Positions 7,305 through 16,527 of a stretch of 52,425 nt of DNA are shown here, piece by piece (within the stretch, counting starts at the first letter, position 1; every line of letters starts with the position of its first letter). Origin of the DNA: Vicinamibacteria bacterium (GTDB lineage: Bacteria; Acidobacteriota; Vicinamibacteria; Vicinamibacterales; UBA2999); contig JAICQE010000007.1 of assembly GCA_025938035.1 (NCBI GenBank), positions 1 through 52,425 of the forward strand. Reading direction: 5' to 3'. Position numbers and translations under genes: made by a program. The notes beneath the pieces were generated by a model. The model was not told where the DNA came from. It searched no databases and was given only the letters and a program-made list of their open reading frames with translations.

Positions 7305-8705
7305 TCACGCAGGCTTCCTGACGAGCCGTCCGACCAGCACGCCGATCACCAGGCCGGCGACCGCCCCGGCGACGAAGAGGTTGAACAGCTCCTGCACCGA
7401 GACCGCAGAGGCCCTCGCCAGAAACGCCGCGACCAGGCCGATCGTCAGGCCAGCGAAGCCAAACGGCACGCGCTGGTCTCGCGGCGCGTCGGCGCTCTCT
7501 TCGACCCGGCTCAACCCGATCCAGATGACCACGCCGACGAGCGGCGCGAGCGCGATCAGCCAGAACGCGGCGTCCCACCGCTGCTGATCGAAGAACCGGC
7601 CGATGATGGGCGACACGCCGGCGTTGGCGAGCGACCAGGCGCCCGAGGCGATGCCCGACATCATCGCGGCCTGCTCGCGTGGGAACGCGTACGCGCCGAC
7701 TTTCATGGCGAGCATCTGGAAGGCGCCGCCGACGAAGCACGCCCACGACATCAACGCAATCGCCGCAGGCACCGACGCAAGCGATGGGGTGATGCCGAAG
7801 ACGATCGCGGCGATCGTCAGCAGCACGAACATCCCCACCGGGCGCTTGTTGTTCGCCGCGAACCTGTCGGCCGCCCACCCGCCGACGAAGTAGCCGATGC
7901 CCCACGCCGCCGGGGGGATCCAGAAGATCGACGCGAGGTCGGCCTGTGCCACGCCGAGGCCGCGGGTCAGGTAGAGCGGCATCAGGTTGAGAATCGGGCC
8001 GGGCGCGAGCGCCGGCAGCGCATAGCTGAACACCAGTGCCCACGTGCGCAGCTCGAACACGTTCGGCCATTCCATGCGGGACGACCGGCGCCCGGTCGCC
8101 GGGAGGTACGGCGGACGTGCGATGATCGCCCAGAGCACGAGCCAGGCCACGCCGAGCACGCCGGTGACGATGAACGCCGCCCGCCATCCATACGCCTCGG
8201 AAATCGGCACCATCATCAGGGGCGTCACGATGGCGCCAATCGTGCCGCCGCTCCAGGAGGTCGCGATCCCGCGGCCGCGCAGGTCGGTCGGGAGCGATTC
8301 GACCGCCGTGCGGACGCCGCCGGGGAACGTCGCGCCCTCGCCGAGGCCGAGCAGAGCGCGCGCAATCGAGAACCCGACGATGCCGCCCATGAGCGCATGC
8401 GATGCGCTGGCGGCGGTCCAGATGCCGACCGCCAGCAGCATCGCCTTGCGCAGTCCCATGTAGTCGATGAGCGACCCCCAGAGCGGGTTGCCGAAGGTGT
8501 AGACGAGGAAGAAGAAGAAGACGGCGTTGCCGAGATCCTGCGCCGTCATCCCGGTGTCGGCGAGGATGGTGGGCGCGAGCACGCCGAGCACGCCGCGATC
8601 GACGAACGAAAGCCACGAGCAGAGCGCCATGCCGATGCAAGGCACCCACATACGCCAACCGGGCGCGACGGCGTGCGTCGACGAGACAGCCTGTGTTGTG
8701 GACAT
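7305..8705 (-). CDS. MFS transporter (anion:cation symporter-like)
   Basis: This 466-residue protein has about 12 predicted membrane helices. The fold resembles the ACS/hexuronate-galactonate group: FVDRGVLGVLAPTILADTGM in helix 1, GSLIDYMGLRKAMLL as the MFS loop 2-3 motif, ALLGLGEGATFPGGVRTAVESLP in helix 4 and YGWRAAFIVTG in helix 6. It should import an organic acid or sugar acid across the inner membrane using the proton gradient. An extra C-terminal pair of helices with a short polar tail is present. The substrate is unknown. Confidence 0.88.
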   Translation of the reverse strand: MSTTQAVSSTHAVAPGWRMWVPCIGMALCSWLSFVDRGVLGVLAPTILADTGMTAQDLGNAVFFFFLVYTFGNPLWGSLIDYMGLRKAMLLAVGIWTAASASHALMGGIVGFSIARALLGLGEGATFPGGVRTAVESLPTDLRGRGIATSWSGGTIGAIVTPLMMVPISEAYGWRAAFIVTGVLGVAWLVLWAIIARPPYLPATGRRSSRMEWPNVFELRTWALVFSYALPALAPGPILNLMPLYLTRGLGVAQADLASIFWIPPAAWGIGYFVGGWAADRFAANNKRPVGMFVLLTIAAIVFGITPSLASVPAAIALMSWACFVGGAFQMLAMKVGAYAFPREQAAMMSGIASGAWSLANAGVSPIIGRFFDQQRWDAAFWLIALAPLVGVVIWIGLSRVEESADAPRDQRVPFGFAGLTIGLVAAFLARASAVSVQELFNLFVAGAVAGLVIGVLVGRLVRKPA

Positions 8706-8744
8706 GGAGGGCGAATGCTATCGGAGAACGGCGGCAGCGAAAAG

Positions 8745-8796
8745 AGGGTTCTTCTTAGGCCTTCTTAGGCCTTTGGCCTTAGCCCTTAGGCCTCTT
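8745..8796. repeat. TTCTTAGGCC repeats
   Basis: Two copies of TTCTTAGGCC are followed by degenerate CCTTTGGCCTTAGCCCTTAG units between the divergent MFS gene and the small ORF. They are the same low-complexity family as at 4917 and 7230. Confidence 0.55.
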
Positions 8797-8991
8797 ATGA
8801 TCGCCCTCGTCGTCGTCGATGCCGACCGTCAGCTCGAGGGTCTGGTCGCGGCAGCCGCTGACCCACGGCACGTCCATGTCGTAGACTCGGGTTCGCCCCT
8901 CGGCGGTATCGCCGTCGCGAACCCCGCCCAGCACGCGTTCGATGACATCGACGTCATGCTTTCTGCGATCCAGGCCGCCCATGTGGCCTGA
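8797..8991 (+). CDS. Possible small protein, unknown
   Basis: This ORF encodes 64 residues beginning MIALVVVDADRQLEGLVAAA. Codon third positions are strongly G/C, as in neighbouring genes, which supports the plus strand. The N-terminal strand-helix pattern (ALVVVDADR, then VHVVDSGSPLGGIAVAN) could be a Rossmann-like fragment. No Shine-Dalgarno is clear. An overlapping minus-strand ORF (8779-9117) is an alternative. I do not recognise a family. Confidence 0.35.
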   Translation: MIALVVVDADRQLEGLVAAAADPRHVHVVDSGSPLGGIAVANPAQHAFDDIDVMLSAIQAAHVA

Positions 8992-9053
8992 TAGTGCACA
9001 TGTGATGCCGTCCGCCGTCGCGCACGCGCTTCGGCGGGCACGTCCAGGGAGGG

Positions 9054-10058
9054 ATGATGCGCGCTCAGCTGCTCGTTGCAGTCCTGATCTTTGCGGGTGG
9101 AACTGTGCCGTCGGCACAATCCAAAGACGGCCGTTGCGAACGCGATTGCCTCATCGGTATCGCGGAACAGTACCTGGACGCGCTCGCGGCGAAGGACTCG
9201 AAGCGCCTGCCGCTCGCCGGCAGTCCCAGGTATACCGAGAACGGCCAGCGCCTGCGACTCACGGACGGGCTCTGGAACTCGATCTCGGCCCGCGGCTCCT
9301 ACAAGCTTCATGTGGCCGATCAGGTCGACGGCCAGATCGTCACGTTTTCGACGATGCGTGAGAACAACGTGCCGATCATTCTGGCGGTGCGGTTGAAAGT
9401 GCAGAAGGAGCGGATCACCGAGATCGAAACGATCGTTGCGCGCAGCGAGAACGGCGCCAAGGCGCTCGAGGCGATGGGGAAGCCGCGTGAGGCGTTCGAA
9501 CGCCTCACGCCGATCAACGAGCGCATGACGCGGCCGGATCTGATTCGCACCGCCAACATGTATTTCAGCGGCATGCAGCTGAACGACGGCAAGGGCAAGT
9601 ATCCGTTCGCCGACGACTGCAACCGCATCGAAAACGGCAATCAGGCGACGAACGCCCCGGGCAAGCCAGGCGCGACACGGCCGGATCCGAAGACGGCGAC
9701 AGGCTACTCGGCGATGTGGTCGTGCCGCGAGCAGTTCGAATCCGGGCTGCTGCATTTCGTCAGTCGCATCCGCGATCGCCGCTATGTCGCCGTCGACCAC
9801 GAGCGCGGCCTCGTTGTCGCGTTCGCGTTTTTCGATCACGATGCCGGGCCGTCGCGCACGTTCAAGACGCCGACGGGCCGCGACGTGACTGCCGGGCCCG
9901 CGCAGCTCTGGACGTGGATGATTGCCGAGCTGTTCAAGGTCGAAAGGAATGAGCTGCACGAGATCGAAGCGATTCTCGAGCGGGTGCCTTACGGGATGGG
10001 GTCCGGCTGGAGCAGCTGGGAAGATTCCATGTCCGACAAGATTCAATGGCCGAGGTAG
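9054..10058 (+). CDS. Secreted DUF8021-like protein
   Basis: This 334-residue protein has a signal peptide (MMRAQLLVAVLIFAGGTVPSAQS). The body is alpha/beta in the manner of NTF2-like folds: CLIGIAEQYLDALAAKDSKR near residue 35, then a conserved C-terminal segment with WSCREQFESGLLHF, RIRDRRYVAVDHERGLVVAF and FFDHDAG. This last part resembles the DUF8021 family known from fungi and soil bacteria. No enzyme activity is established. An ATG-ATG start pair makes 9054 or 9057 equally possible. Confidence 0.75.
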   Translation: MMRAQLLVAVLIFAGGTVPSAQSKDGRCERDCLIGIAEQYLDALAAKDSKRLPLAGSPRYTENGQRLRLTDGLWNSISARGSYKLHVADQVDGQIVTFSTMRENNVPIILAVRLKVQKERITEIETIVARSENGAKALEAMGKPREAFERLTPINERMTRPDLIRTANMYFSGMQLNDGKGKYPFADDCNRIENGNQATNAPGKPGATRPDPKTATGYSAMWSCREQFESGLLHFVSRIRDRRYVAVDHERGLVVAFAFFDHDAGPSRTFKTPTGRDVTAGPAQLWTWMIAELFKVERNELHEIEAILERVPYGMGSGWSSWEDSMSDKIQWPR

Positions 10059-10155
10059 CGCCTGCGCGCCGGAGGTGCCGAAAGGCGAGCGAAGGGGGGT
10101 AAAGAAATACCCACTGCGCGGCGTAATGGGGAGCATGAGATTGCGGAGGAGACAG

Positions 10156-11118
10156 ATGAGACGCGAGTTTGTGCTGGCAAGCATCGTATTGACCGGTGCC
10201 CTCGTCACGGCGGGCACGATCGCGGCCCAACAGGCGCAGGCCCCGGCCGGAGGACAGGCGCCGGCAGGGCAGGGTCGCGGCGGTGGCCGCGGACCTGCGC
10301 CCGTTCCGGGGCCCATCGAGAAGGTGGCTGACAATCTCTACATGATTCCCGGCGCCGGCGGGAACAGCGGGGTGTATGTCGCTGCCAATGGCGTCGTGCT
10401 CGTGGACACCAAGAACCCAAACAACGGTCAGCTGATTCTCGACCAGATCAAGACCGTCACCGACAAACCGATTACCCACATCATCAACACCCATACCCAC
10501 GGCGACCACAACGGCAGCAACATCTTTTTCCCGGCGATGGTGGAGGTCGTAACGCAGGAGAACACGAAGGCCAACATGCAGAAGATGCCGGCCTTCCAGG
10601 ACGCCGCAAACGCGCACGGCCTGCCCGATCGCACATTCAGTGATCGGTTGACGGTGCTCAGCGGCAACGACGCCATCGATCTGTATTACTTCGGGCCGGC
10701 GCATACCAGCGGTGACGCGCTGGTGGTCTTCCGCAACGCGCGTGTCATGCACGCGGGCGACATGTTCGCTGGCAAAGGACAGCCGCTGATCGATCGGCCC
10801 AACGGCGGAAGCGGCGTCGAATACGGCGCGACCATTGGCAAGGCGGCCGCCGCGATCAAGAACGTGGATCGCGTTATCCCGGGCCACAGTACCGTGATGA
10901 CGTGGCAGGATTTCGTGAACTTCGGCGAGGTCAATCGCGTCGCCCTGGCATACGCGCGCGAAGCGGTGAAGGCCGGGAAGACACCGGAGCAGGCGATGAC
11001 GGAGTTCAAGCTGCCGGAGAAGCTCAGTGCGGCGGGCTTCACGTATGCCGGCGGCGGCCGCGGCGGCCCCGGCGGCAACATGGGCATCATCATGGAGGAA
11101 TTGAAGACCGCGAAATAG
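10156..11118 (+). CDS. Secreted metallo-beta-lactamase-fold hydrolase
   Basis: The start ATG 10156 follows GGAGGA at a proper distance; a longer reading frame upstream reads into the previous gene and is rejected. The 320-residue protein has a signal peptide (MRREFVLASIVLTGALVTAG), a low-complexity Q/A/P/G linker and then an MBL domain with the zinc motif THTHGDHNG, a second-site region FGPAHTSGDALVVF and the final His in IPGHSTVMTW. The family cleaves beta-lactams, thioesters and other substrates. The long Gly/Arg-rich tail (YAGGGRGGPGGN) is unusual. The substrate is unknown. Confidence 0.87.
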   Translation: MRREFVLASIVLTGALVTAGTIAAQQAQAPAGGQAPAGQGRGGGRGPAPVPGPIEKVADNLYMIPGAGGNSGVYVAANGVVLVDTKNPNNGQLILDQIKTVTDKPITHIINTHTHGDHNGSNIFFPAMVEVVTQENTKANMQKMPAFQDAANAHGLPDRTFSDRLTVLSGNDAIDLYYFGPAHTSGDALVVFRNARVMHAGDMFAGKGQPLIDRPNGGSGVEYGATIGKAAAAIKNVDRVIPGHSTVMTWQDFVNFGEVNRVALAYAREAVKAGKTPEQAMTEFKLPEKLSAAGFTYAGGGRGGPGGNMGIIMEELKTAK

Positions 11119-11126
11119 TTCAAGCC

Positions 11127-11198
11127 GACACACCGAGACACCGAGGGTACCGAGCATTGAGATCACCGATCCTCGGTGGCTCAGTGCCTCGGTGTGTC
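11127..11198. repeat. Inverted repeat of CACCGAG units before thrA
   Basis: The arms GACACACCGAG (11127-11137) and CTCGGTGTGTC (11188-11198) are perfectly complementary, with a second complementary pair of ACCGAGG/CCTCGGT inside. This fills most of the 157-base gap before thrA. No threonine- or isoleucine-rich leader ORF was found here. Confidence 0.7.
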
Positions 11199-11275
11199 GC
11201 GATCCGTGAAGTTCCTTCCCGCAACCGTTCCGATGGTACGATTAGGTTTTCACCTACTCGTATCCCGGACTCACT

Positions 11276-13741
11276 GTGTCTAACTCGTGGAAAGTTCATA
11301 AGTTCGGCGGCTCCAGCGTGGCGGATGCCGCGTGCATGACGCGCGTGGCGGCGATTCTCGAGGCCGATCCGGCGCCCTGCGTCGCCGTCGTGCTGTCGGC
11401 CGCCCGCGGTGTCACCGACGCACTGCTGGCGCTCGTTGGCGCCGCCGAGCGCCAGGAAGACGTCGCGCCGGGGCTCGAAGCCGTCCGCAATCGCCACGTG
11501 GACATGGCGACGGACCTGTGCGACCCGCACGCCGCGTCCGAATTCATTCACGAGCTCGACGCCGACTGCAAGGACATCGGCAGCATCCTGCACGGGGTTC
11601 GCCTCACGCGCGCCGCCTCGGGCAAGACACGGGACCTTATCGCCGGGTTCGGCGAAATCTGGTCCACGCGGCTCTTCGCCCGTTTTCTGAGCGGCCGCGG
11701 AACACGGAAGGGCGTGCAGTGGATCGATGCCCGGGAAGTCGTCCAGGTGGCATGGTCCACACTCGGACCGTCGGTGCAATGGGAGGTCTCGCGCGAGCGC
11801 GCGGCGAAGCTTCGTGAGCACAACCCGGCCGCGTTGATCATCACCGGCTACATCGCCCGCGACCCGAAGGGGCTGCAAACCACGCTCGGCCGGAATGGCA
11901 GCGATTTCTCGGCGTCGATTTTCGGCCACCTGCTCGACGCCTCGGAGATCCACATCTGGACGGACGTTGACGGCGTGCTGAGCGCGGACCCGCGCCGCGT
12001 CCCCGACGCGACGGTCATCGACTCGCTCTCCTATCACGAGGCGATGGAGCTCGCGTACTTCGGCGCCAAGGTGATTCATCCGCAGACGATGGCGCCGGCT
12101 GTCGAGAAGAAGATTCCGATCTGGATCCGCAACACCTTCGCGCCCGAGCGGGGAGGGACGCTGATCTGCGAGTCCCCGGTCTCGCCGCACGCGGTGAAGG
12201 GCATCACCAGCATCGAGCGGATCGCCCTCGTCAACCTCGAAGGCGCCGGGATGATCGGCGTGCCGGGCACGGCGGAGCGGCTGTTCGGCGCGCTCCGCGA
12301 TGAGGGCGTATCCGTCATCCTCATCTCGCAGGGCAGCTCGGAACATTCCATCTGCTTTGCCGTTCCGGAAGCGGACGCCGCGCTGACCGAGCGAACGGTG
12401 CGGCAGGCGTTCGCCACGGAGCTTCGCCAGGGCCAGATCCAGAACGTCGATCTCGTCACCGGCTGCAGCATCCTGTCGGTCGTCGGCGACGGGATGGCGG
12501 GCACGCCAGGCATCGCCGCCAGCGTCTTCGGTGCGCTGGCCGCTGCCGGCGTGAACGTTCGCGCGATCGCGCAGGGATCGTCCGAGCGCAACATCTCCGC
12601 GGTGATCGACGAGAAGCAGAGTACGCGGGCGCTGCGCTCCGTCCACGCGCGCTTCTACCTGTCCCCGCACACGGTGTCGATCGGCCTGATCGGCCCGGGC
12701 ACGGTGGGTGCGGTGCTGCTGGAGCAGCTCGCGTCGCAGCGGGAGCGCCTGCGCCGCGATTTCCACCTGGATCTGCGCGTGCGCGGCATTCTCACGTCGA
12801 AACGGATGCTGCTGTCCGACTCGTCGCTGGAGATGAAGGACTGGCGTGCCGCGGGCGAGGGGACCACGGCGGATATCGGTGTCTTCGAGGAGCACATCCA
12901 CGCCGACCACCTTCCGCACACCGTGATTCTGGACTGCTCGGCGAGCGCCACGATTGCCGACCAGTACCCGCGCTGGCTGGGAGCCGGTATCCATATCGCG
13001 ACGCCGAACAAGAAGGCGAACAGCGGCTCGCTCGACCTGTACACACGCGTCATGGAGGCGCGCCGCGAGGCGGGCTCGCACTATCTCTACGAAGCGACCG
13101 TCGGCGCCGGGCTGCCCATCATCGTCACGCTGCGCGACCTGCGCGAGACGGGCGACGAGATCCGCCGCATCGAAGGGATCTTCTCGGGAACGCTCGCTTA
13201 TCTGTTCAACGTGTGGGACGGGGCGCAGCCGTTTTCCGCGGTCGTGCGCGACGCGAAGGCAAAGGGATTCACCGAGCCGGATCCGCGCGACGACCTCTCC
13301 GGCATGGACGTCGCCCGCAAGCTGGTGATCCTCGGGCGCGAAATGGGGTTGAAGATCGAGCTGGCCGATGTGGCGCTGGAGGGGTTGATTCCGGCGCGGC
13401 TGGCGACCTGCCCGCCGGATGAGTTCATGACCCGGCTCGAGGAGCTCGATGCGCCGATGCTGGCGCGGCTGGAATCAGCGCGGAAATCCGGCCGGGTGCT
13501 CCGCTACGTGGCCGCGCTCGACGCCGCGGGCCGCAAGGCGACGGTGGGCCTCGTCGAACTGGACCGCAGCCACCCGTTCGCGAACATCAACCTGACGGAC
13601 AACATCGTGCAGTTCGTGACGAGCCGGTATCACCAGAACCCGCTGGTCGTGCAGGGCCCCGGCGCCGGGCCGGCCGTGACCGCCGGCGGTGTGTTCGCGG
13701 ATCTCCTGCGCGTGTGCGCGTATCTCGGTGCGAAGCTCTGA
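11276..13741 (+). CDS. thrA: Bifunctional aspartokinase / homoserine dehydrogenase
   Basis: This 821-residue protein catalyses the first and third steps from aspartate toward threonine, methionine and isoleucine. Residues about 4-290 are the aspartokinase (KFGGSSVADAA, GRNGSDFSASIFGHLLDASE, WTDVDGVLSADPR). About 310-460 hold two ACT domains for feedback control (VNLEGAGMIGVPGTAERLFG; VVGDGMAGTPGIAASVFGAL). About 465-821 are the dehydrogenase (GLIGPGTVGAVLLEQL, NKKANSG, GAGLPII, GIFSGTLAYLFN, PRDDLSGMDVARKLVILGRE). Start is GTG 11276. Length and order match the enterobacterial ThrA/MetL type. Confidence 0.96.
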   Translation: MSNSWKVHKFGGSSVADAACMTRVAAILEADPAPCVAVVLSAARGVTDALLALVGAAERQEDVAPGLEAVRNRHVDMATDLCDPHAASEFIHELDADCKDIGSILHGVRLTRAASGKTRDLIAGFGEIWSTRLFARFLSGRGTRKGVQWIDAREVVQVAWSTLGPSVQWEVSRERAAKLREHNPAALIITGYIARDPKGLQTTLGRNGSDFSASIFGHLLDASEIHIWTDVDGVLSADPRRVPDATVIDSLSYHEAMELAYFGAKVIHPQTMAPAVEKKIPIWIRNTFAPERGGTLICESPVSPHAVKGITSIERIALVNLEGAGMIGVPGTAERLFGALRDEGVSVILISQGSSEHSICFAVPEADAALTERTVRQAFATELRQGQIQNVDLVTGCSILSVVGDGMAGTPGIAASVFGALAAAGVNVRAIAQGSSERNISAVIDEKQSTRALRSVHARFYLSPHTVSIGLIGPGTVGAVLLEQLASQRERLRRDFHLDLRVRGILTSKRMLLSDSSLEMKDWRAAGEGTTADIGVFEEHIHADHLPHTVILDCSASATIADQYPRWLGAGIHIATPNKKANSGSLDLYTRVMEARREAGSHYLYEATVGAGLPIIVTLRDLRETGDEIRRIEGIFSGTLAYLFNVWDGAQPFSAVVRDAKAKGFTEPDPRDDLSGMDVARKLVILGREMGLKIELADVALEGLIPARLATCPPDEFMTRLEELDAPMLARLESARKSGRVLRYVAALDAAGRKATVGLVELDRSHPFANINLTDNIVQFVTSRYHQNPLVVQGPGAGPAVTAGGVFADLLRVCAYLGAKL

Positions 13742-13753
13742 GAATTATCAGCC

Positions 13754-15385
13754 GTGAAGATGCCACGGAGACACGGAGTCACGGAGAATGCACATTTCAA
13801 GAGCCTCCGTCTCTCAGTGCCTTCGTGGCAACGGACGTTCTTCGCGGTCTTCGCGGTCTTCGCGGTCTTCGTGGTTCAAAACCCGCGCCCGACGGCACAG
13901 CAGGCCTCAACCTCGATTGACGTCGTCGATCTGAGTGTCGCCGACGCGCAGCGCCGTATGGCGGCCGGGACGCTGACGTCCCGTGCGCTGACGCGCGCTT
14001 ATCTCGATCGCATCGCCGCGGTGGACGACAGCGGACCGCAGCTGAACGCCGTCATCGACATCAACCCGGCGGCGCTCACGGAGGCCGACGCGCGCGATGC
14101 CGAGCGGCGCGCCGGCCGGCCGCGCGGGCCCCTGCACGGCATTCCGATCCTCGTCAAGGACAACATCGACGTCGCCGGGATGGTCAATTCCGCCGGCTCG
14201 CTCGCCTTCGCTGACAATCGCCCGAAGACCGACGCGTTTCTGATCGGCCGTCTTCGCAACGCGGGCGTCGTCATCCTCGGCAGGACCAACCTGAGCGAGT
14301 GGGCGAACTTCCGCTCCTCGCAATCGACCTCCGGATGGAGCTCGCGCGGCGGGCAGACGAAGAACGCCCACGTCCTCGACCGGAACCCGTGCGGGTCGAG
14401 CTCAGGCTCCGCGGCCGCGGCTGCCGCCAGCCTGGCGCCGGTGGCGATCGGGACCGAAACGAACGGCAGCATCATCTGTCCTGCCTCCGTGAACGGCGTC
14501 GTCGGTGTGAAGCCGACCGTCGGTCTCGTCAGCCGCGCCGGCATCATTCCTATCGCGGCGACGCAGGACACCGCAGGGCCAATCGGGCGCACGGTCGCCG
14601 ACGTGGCCGCTCTCCTCGGCCCGATGGCCGGCGCGGACTCGCGTGATCCCGCGACCAGGGCTGCGAAGGCAGCGCCGGACTACACCGCGTTTCTCAATCG
14701 CGACGCGTTGAAGGGCCGGCGCATTGGCGTCTTCCGCACGCCCGGCATGCCCGCGGACGTTGATGCAGCGCTGACCGCCGTGCTGGGCGCGATGGAGAGA
14801 GCCGGCGCGACGATCGTCGACGTGCAGTTGGGCGCGCCTGGTGGGGAACAGATCGAGGTGCTGCTCTACGAGTTCAAGGACGGCCTGAACAAGTACCTCG
14901 CGACGAGCACGTCGGCGCAGAAGTCGCTGGCGGCGCTCATTGCCTGGAATCGGGCGAACGCCGCTCGTGTGATGCCCCTGTTCGGCCAGGAGCTCTTCGA
15001 ACGCGCACAAAGCAAGGGACCGCTGACCGACAAGGCCTACGCGGATGCGCTGGCGGCAATCCGACGGCGTGTCGGCCCCGATGGTCTGCTGGGCGCGATC
15101 GAACGGGAGAAGCTGGCAGCGGTGGTGACGATTAGTACCGGGCCGGCATGGCGCGTGGACGGTCCGCGCGGCGATCGGGCGGGACTGATCGGAGGCTACG
15201 GCGCGGCAGCTATCGCGGGAACGCCGAGCATCACCATTCCGATTGGCGAGAGCCGCGCGCTGCCATTCGGGCTCACATTCATGGGCCCCGCGTTCAGCGA
15301 ACCGCAACTGATCGGGCTGGCGTACGCCCTCGAACAACGACTGAACGCCCGCCGGCCGCCACGGTTCCTCCCCACCCTCCCGTAG
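13754..15385 (+). CDS. Amidase-signature family hydrolase, secreted
   Basis: This is an amidase-signature enzyme with the Ser-cisSer-Lys triad: Lys135 in ILVKDNIDVAG, cis-Ser within GSSSGS at about 214-219 and nucleophile Ser239 in TETNGSIICPASVNGVVG. It hydrolyses an amide of unknown identity. The N-terminus lies over an intergenic repeat. Frame-correct starts are GTG 13754, ATG 13760 and GTG 13817; the last gives a short signal peptide (MPSWQRTFFAVFAVFAVFVV) followed by PTAQQ. The hydrophobic core is encoded by a 9-bp tandem repeat. It lies 12 bases after thrA, possibly in the same transcript. Confidence 0.9.
   Translation: MKMPRRHGVTENAHFKSLRLSVPSWQRTFFAVFAVFAVFVVQNPRPTAQQASTSIDVVDLSVADAQRRMAAGTLTSRALTRAYLDRIAAVDDSGPQLNAVIDINPAALTEADARDAERRAGRPRGPLHGIPILVKDNIDVAGMVNSAGSLAFADNRPKTDAFLIGRLRNAGVVILGRTNLSEWANFRSSQSTSGWSSRGGQTKNAHVLDRNPCGSSSGSAAAAAASLAPVAIGTETNGSIICPASVNGVVGVKPTVGLVSRAGIIPIAATQDTAGPIGRTVADVAALLGPMAGADSRDPATRAAKAAPDYTAFLNRDALKGRRIGVFRTPGMPADVDAALTAVLGAMERAGATIVDVQLGAPGGEQIEVLLYEFKDGLNKYLATSTSAQKSLAALIAWNRANAARVMPLFGQELFERAQSKGPLTDKAYADALAAIRRRVGPDGLLGAIEREKLAAVVTISTGPAWRVDGPRGDRAGLIGGYGAAAIAGTPSITIPIGESRALPFGLTFMGPAFSEPQLIGLAYALEQRLNARRPPRFLPTLP
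13761..13876. repeat. Inverted repeat plus 9-bp tandem repeat inside amidase 5' end
   Basis: The arms 13761-13787 (TGCCACGGAG...) and 13804-13830 (...CTTCGTGGCA) are imperfectly complementary. Immediately after, TTCGCGGTC occurs three times in tandem (13841-13867), followed by the variant TTCGTGGTT to 13876. The reverse complement reads AACCACGAAGACCGCGAAG, the same family as the CACGAAGG runs at 106-133 and 18564. The unit is in frame and translates as FAV-FAV-FAV-FVV. Confidence 0.8.
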
Positions 15386-15403
15386 CCCTATCATTGAGCC
15401 CCT

Positions 15404-16468
15404 ATGACGCAGCCGCTTCTCGGCATCGCGGCGAGCGCGTTCGTGCTCGCCATCTCCCTCGCGTTCCTCGCACTGTTCGACCTGCCGACGTTCCTCGGCT
15501 GGGTGTCGTTCGTCATGCTCTGCGTCGTACCCCCGCAGATTGTCATGGCGGTGATCGCGACCCACCCGCCTTTCGCCCCGCCGGCGCAGCCGGCGCGCGG
15601 CCTCGTGCTCCTGTCGATGAACGTCGCGACCGCTGCGGTGCTCGCGTTGATCGTGTGGCTGACCGTCGGCGAGGGCGTGAGCCCTCCGGGACCGATTCCC
15701 TCGCAGTTTGCCGTCATCGTCGTGCCGACGACGTTTTTCTTGTGCATCGCGTTCAGCGGGTGGCCGTTCACGCGCCTGACCAGGAACATGGGCGTCGCAG
15801 GATTCATGATTCTGGTGGCGTCCTGCGCGCTGACCTATGCGCTCTTCCGCGCGTTCTTCAATTACGAGTTCCTGCAGGGTGCACCCGTGTATCTGCAGTC
15901 GGCCCCGCACGGCCTGTTTAATGGAGTGACGGCGCTCGTCTTCTACGTGACGATGCTGGGCGGGATGTTCGTGATGCTGCACCTCGATTTGTGGCCGTTC
16001 ACGCTCGCCGGCGGTCTGATGAAGCAGCCGGTGCTCGGCCTCCTGTGGACGATTACCGCCGCTGCCGTGGGCGCGATCGTGATGTGGATCACGACCGGCA
16101 TCCTCGCGCTCGACCCGATGTCCGTGCTGACGCGCGTCACCGCGCCGTTCATCTTCGGCACGATCATCGTGCTGAACATGCTGCAGAACTCGCTCTTCGC
16201 CGCGCTCCGGCAGCCGCTGAAGGGTGCGGCGAACACGGTGGGCGCGGCAGTGATCGGCGGCATGCTGGCGCAACTGTACGGCCGCGTCGATCGGATGATC
16301 GTTGGAATCGAGCTGCCGTCCGGCGCGCCCGGCTACGAATACGAGTTGTGGCTGGTGAACGCGCTGCTCAGCGTGACGTTCCCGTTCCTCATCGTGCACG
16401 CGGCCTATTTCGCCTTCTGGCCGATCGCCAAGCAGCAGTCCGGCGTCGGCTCCACGGCCCAGATCTGA
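15404..16468 (+). CDS. Multi-pass membrane protein, unknown
   Basis: This 354-residue protein has about nine or ten hydrophobic segments spread over its length (for example GIAASAFVLAISLAFLALF, then FVMLCVVPPQIVMAVIA). The loops are short and charged residues are few. LHLDLWPF and ITTGILALDP lie in the middle. No family is recognised. It sits 18 bases after the amidase on the same strand, so they may be cotranscribed. Confidence 0.75.
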   Translation: MTQPLLGIAASAFVLAISLAFLALFDLPTFLGWVSFVMLCVVPPQIVMAVIATHPPFAPPAQPARGLVLLSMNVATAAVLALIVWLTVGEGVSPPGPIPSQFAVIVVPTTFFLCIAFSGWPFTRLTRNMGVAGFMILVASCALTYALFRAFFNYEFLQGAPVYLQSAPHGLFNGVTALVFYVTMLGGMFVMLHLDLWPFTLAGGLMKQPVLGLLWTITAAAVGAIVMWITTGILALDPMSVLTRVTAPFIFGTIIVLNMLQNSLFAALRQPLKGAANTVGAAVIGGMLAQLYGRVDRMIVGIELPSGAPGYEYELWLVNALLSVTFPFLIVHAAYFAFWPIAKQQSGVGSTAQI

Positions 16469-16527
16469 GCAAGTCCCACGCTGTTGAGCTTTGCCGCGTG
16501 GAAATGGCCCTATATTTTGATTGATAC

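Noticed and set aside
8779..9117. 112-codon minus-strand ORF
   Set aside because: It overlaps the start of the DUF8021-like gene, and the plus-strand ORF at 8797-8991 has the better codon third-position pattern. Neither is certain.
9922..10155. N-terminal extension of the metallo-beta-lactamase-fold protein
   Set aside because: It lies over the end of the DUF8021-like gene in another frame. ATG 10156 has a good ribosome-binding site and a signal peptide.
11119..11275. Threonine/isoleucine leader attenuator before thrA
   Set aside because: No short ORF with runs of Thr or Ile codons and no terminator with U-tract; the gap is mostly a CACCGAG inverted repeat.
11120..13081. 653-codon open frame on the minus strand
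   Set aside because: It is antisense to thrA, whose kinase and dehydrogenase motifs are unmistakable.
14402..16399. 665-codon open frame on the minus strand
   Set aside because: It runs antisense through the amidase and the membrane-protein gene. The translation is rich in Arg, His and Glu with no domain, as expected for an antisense shadow in high-GC DNA.
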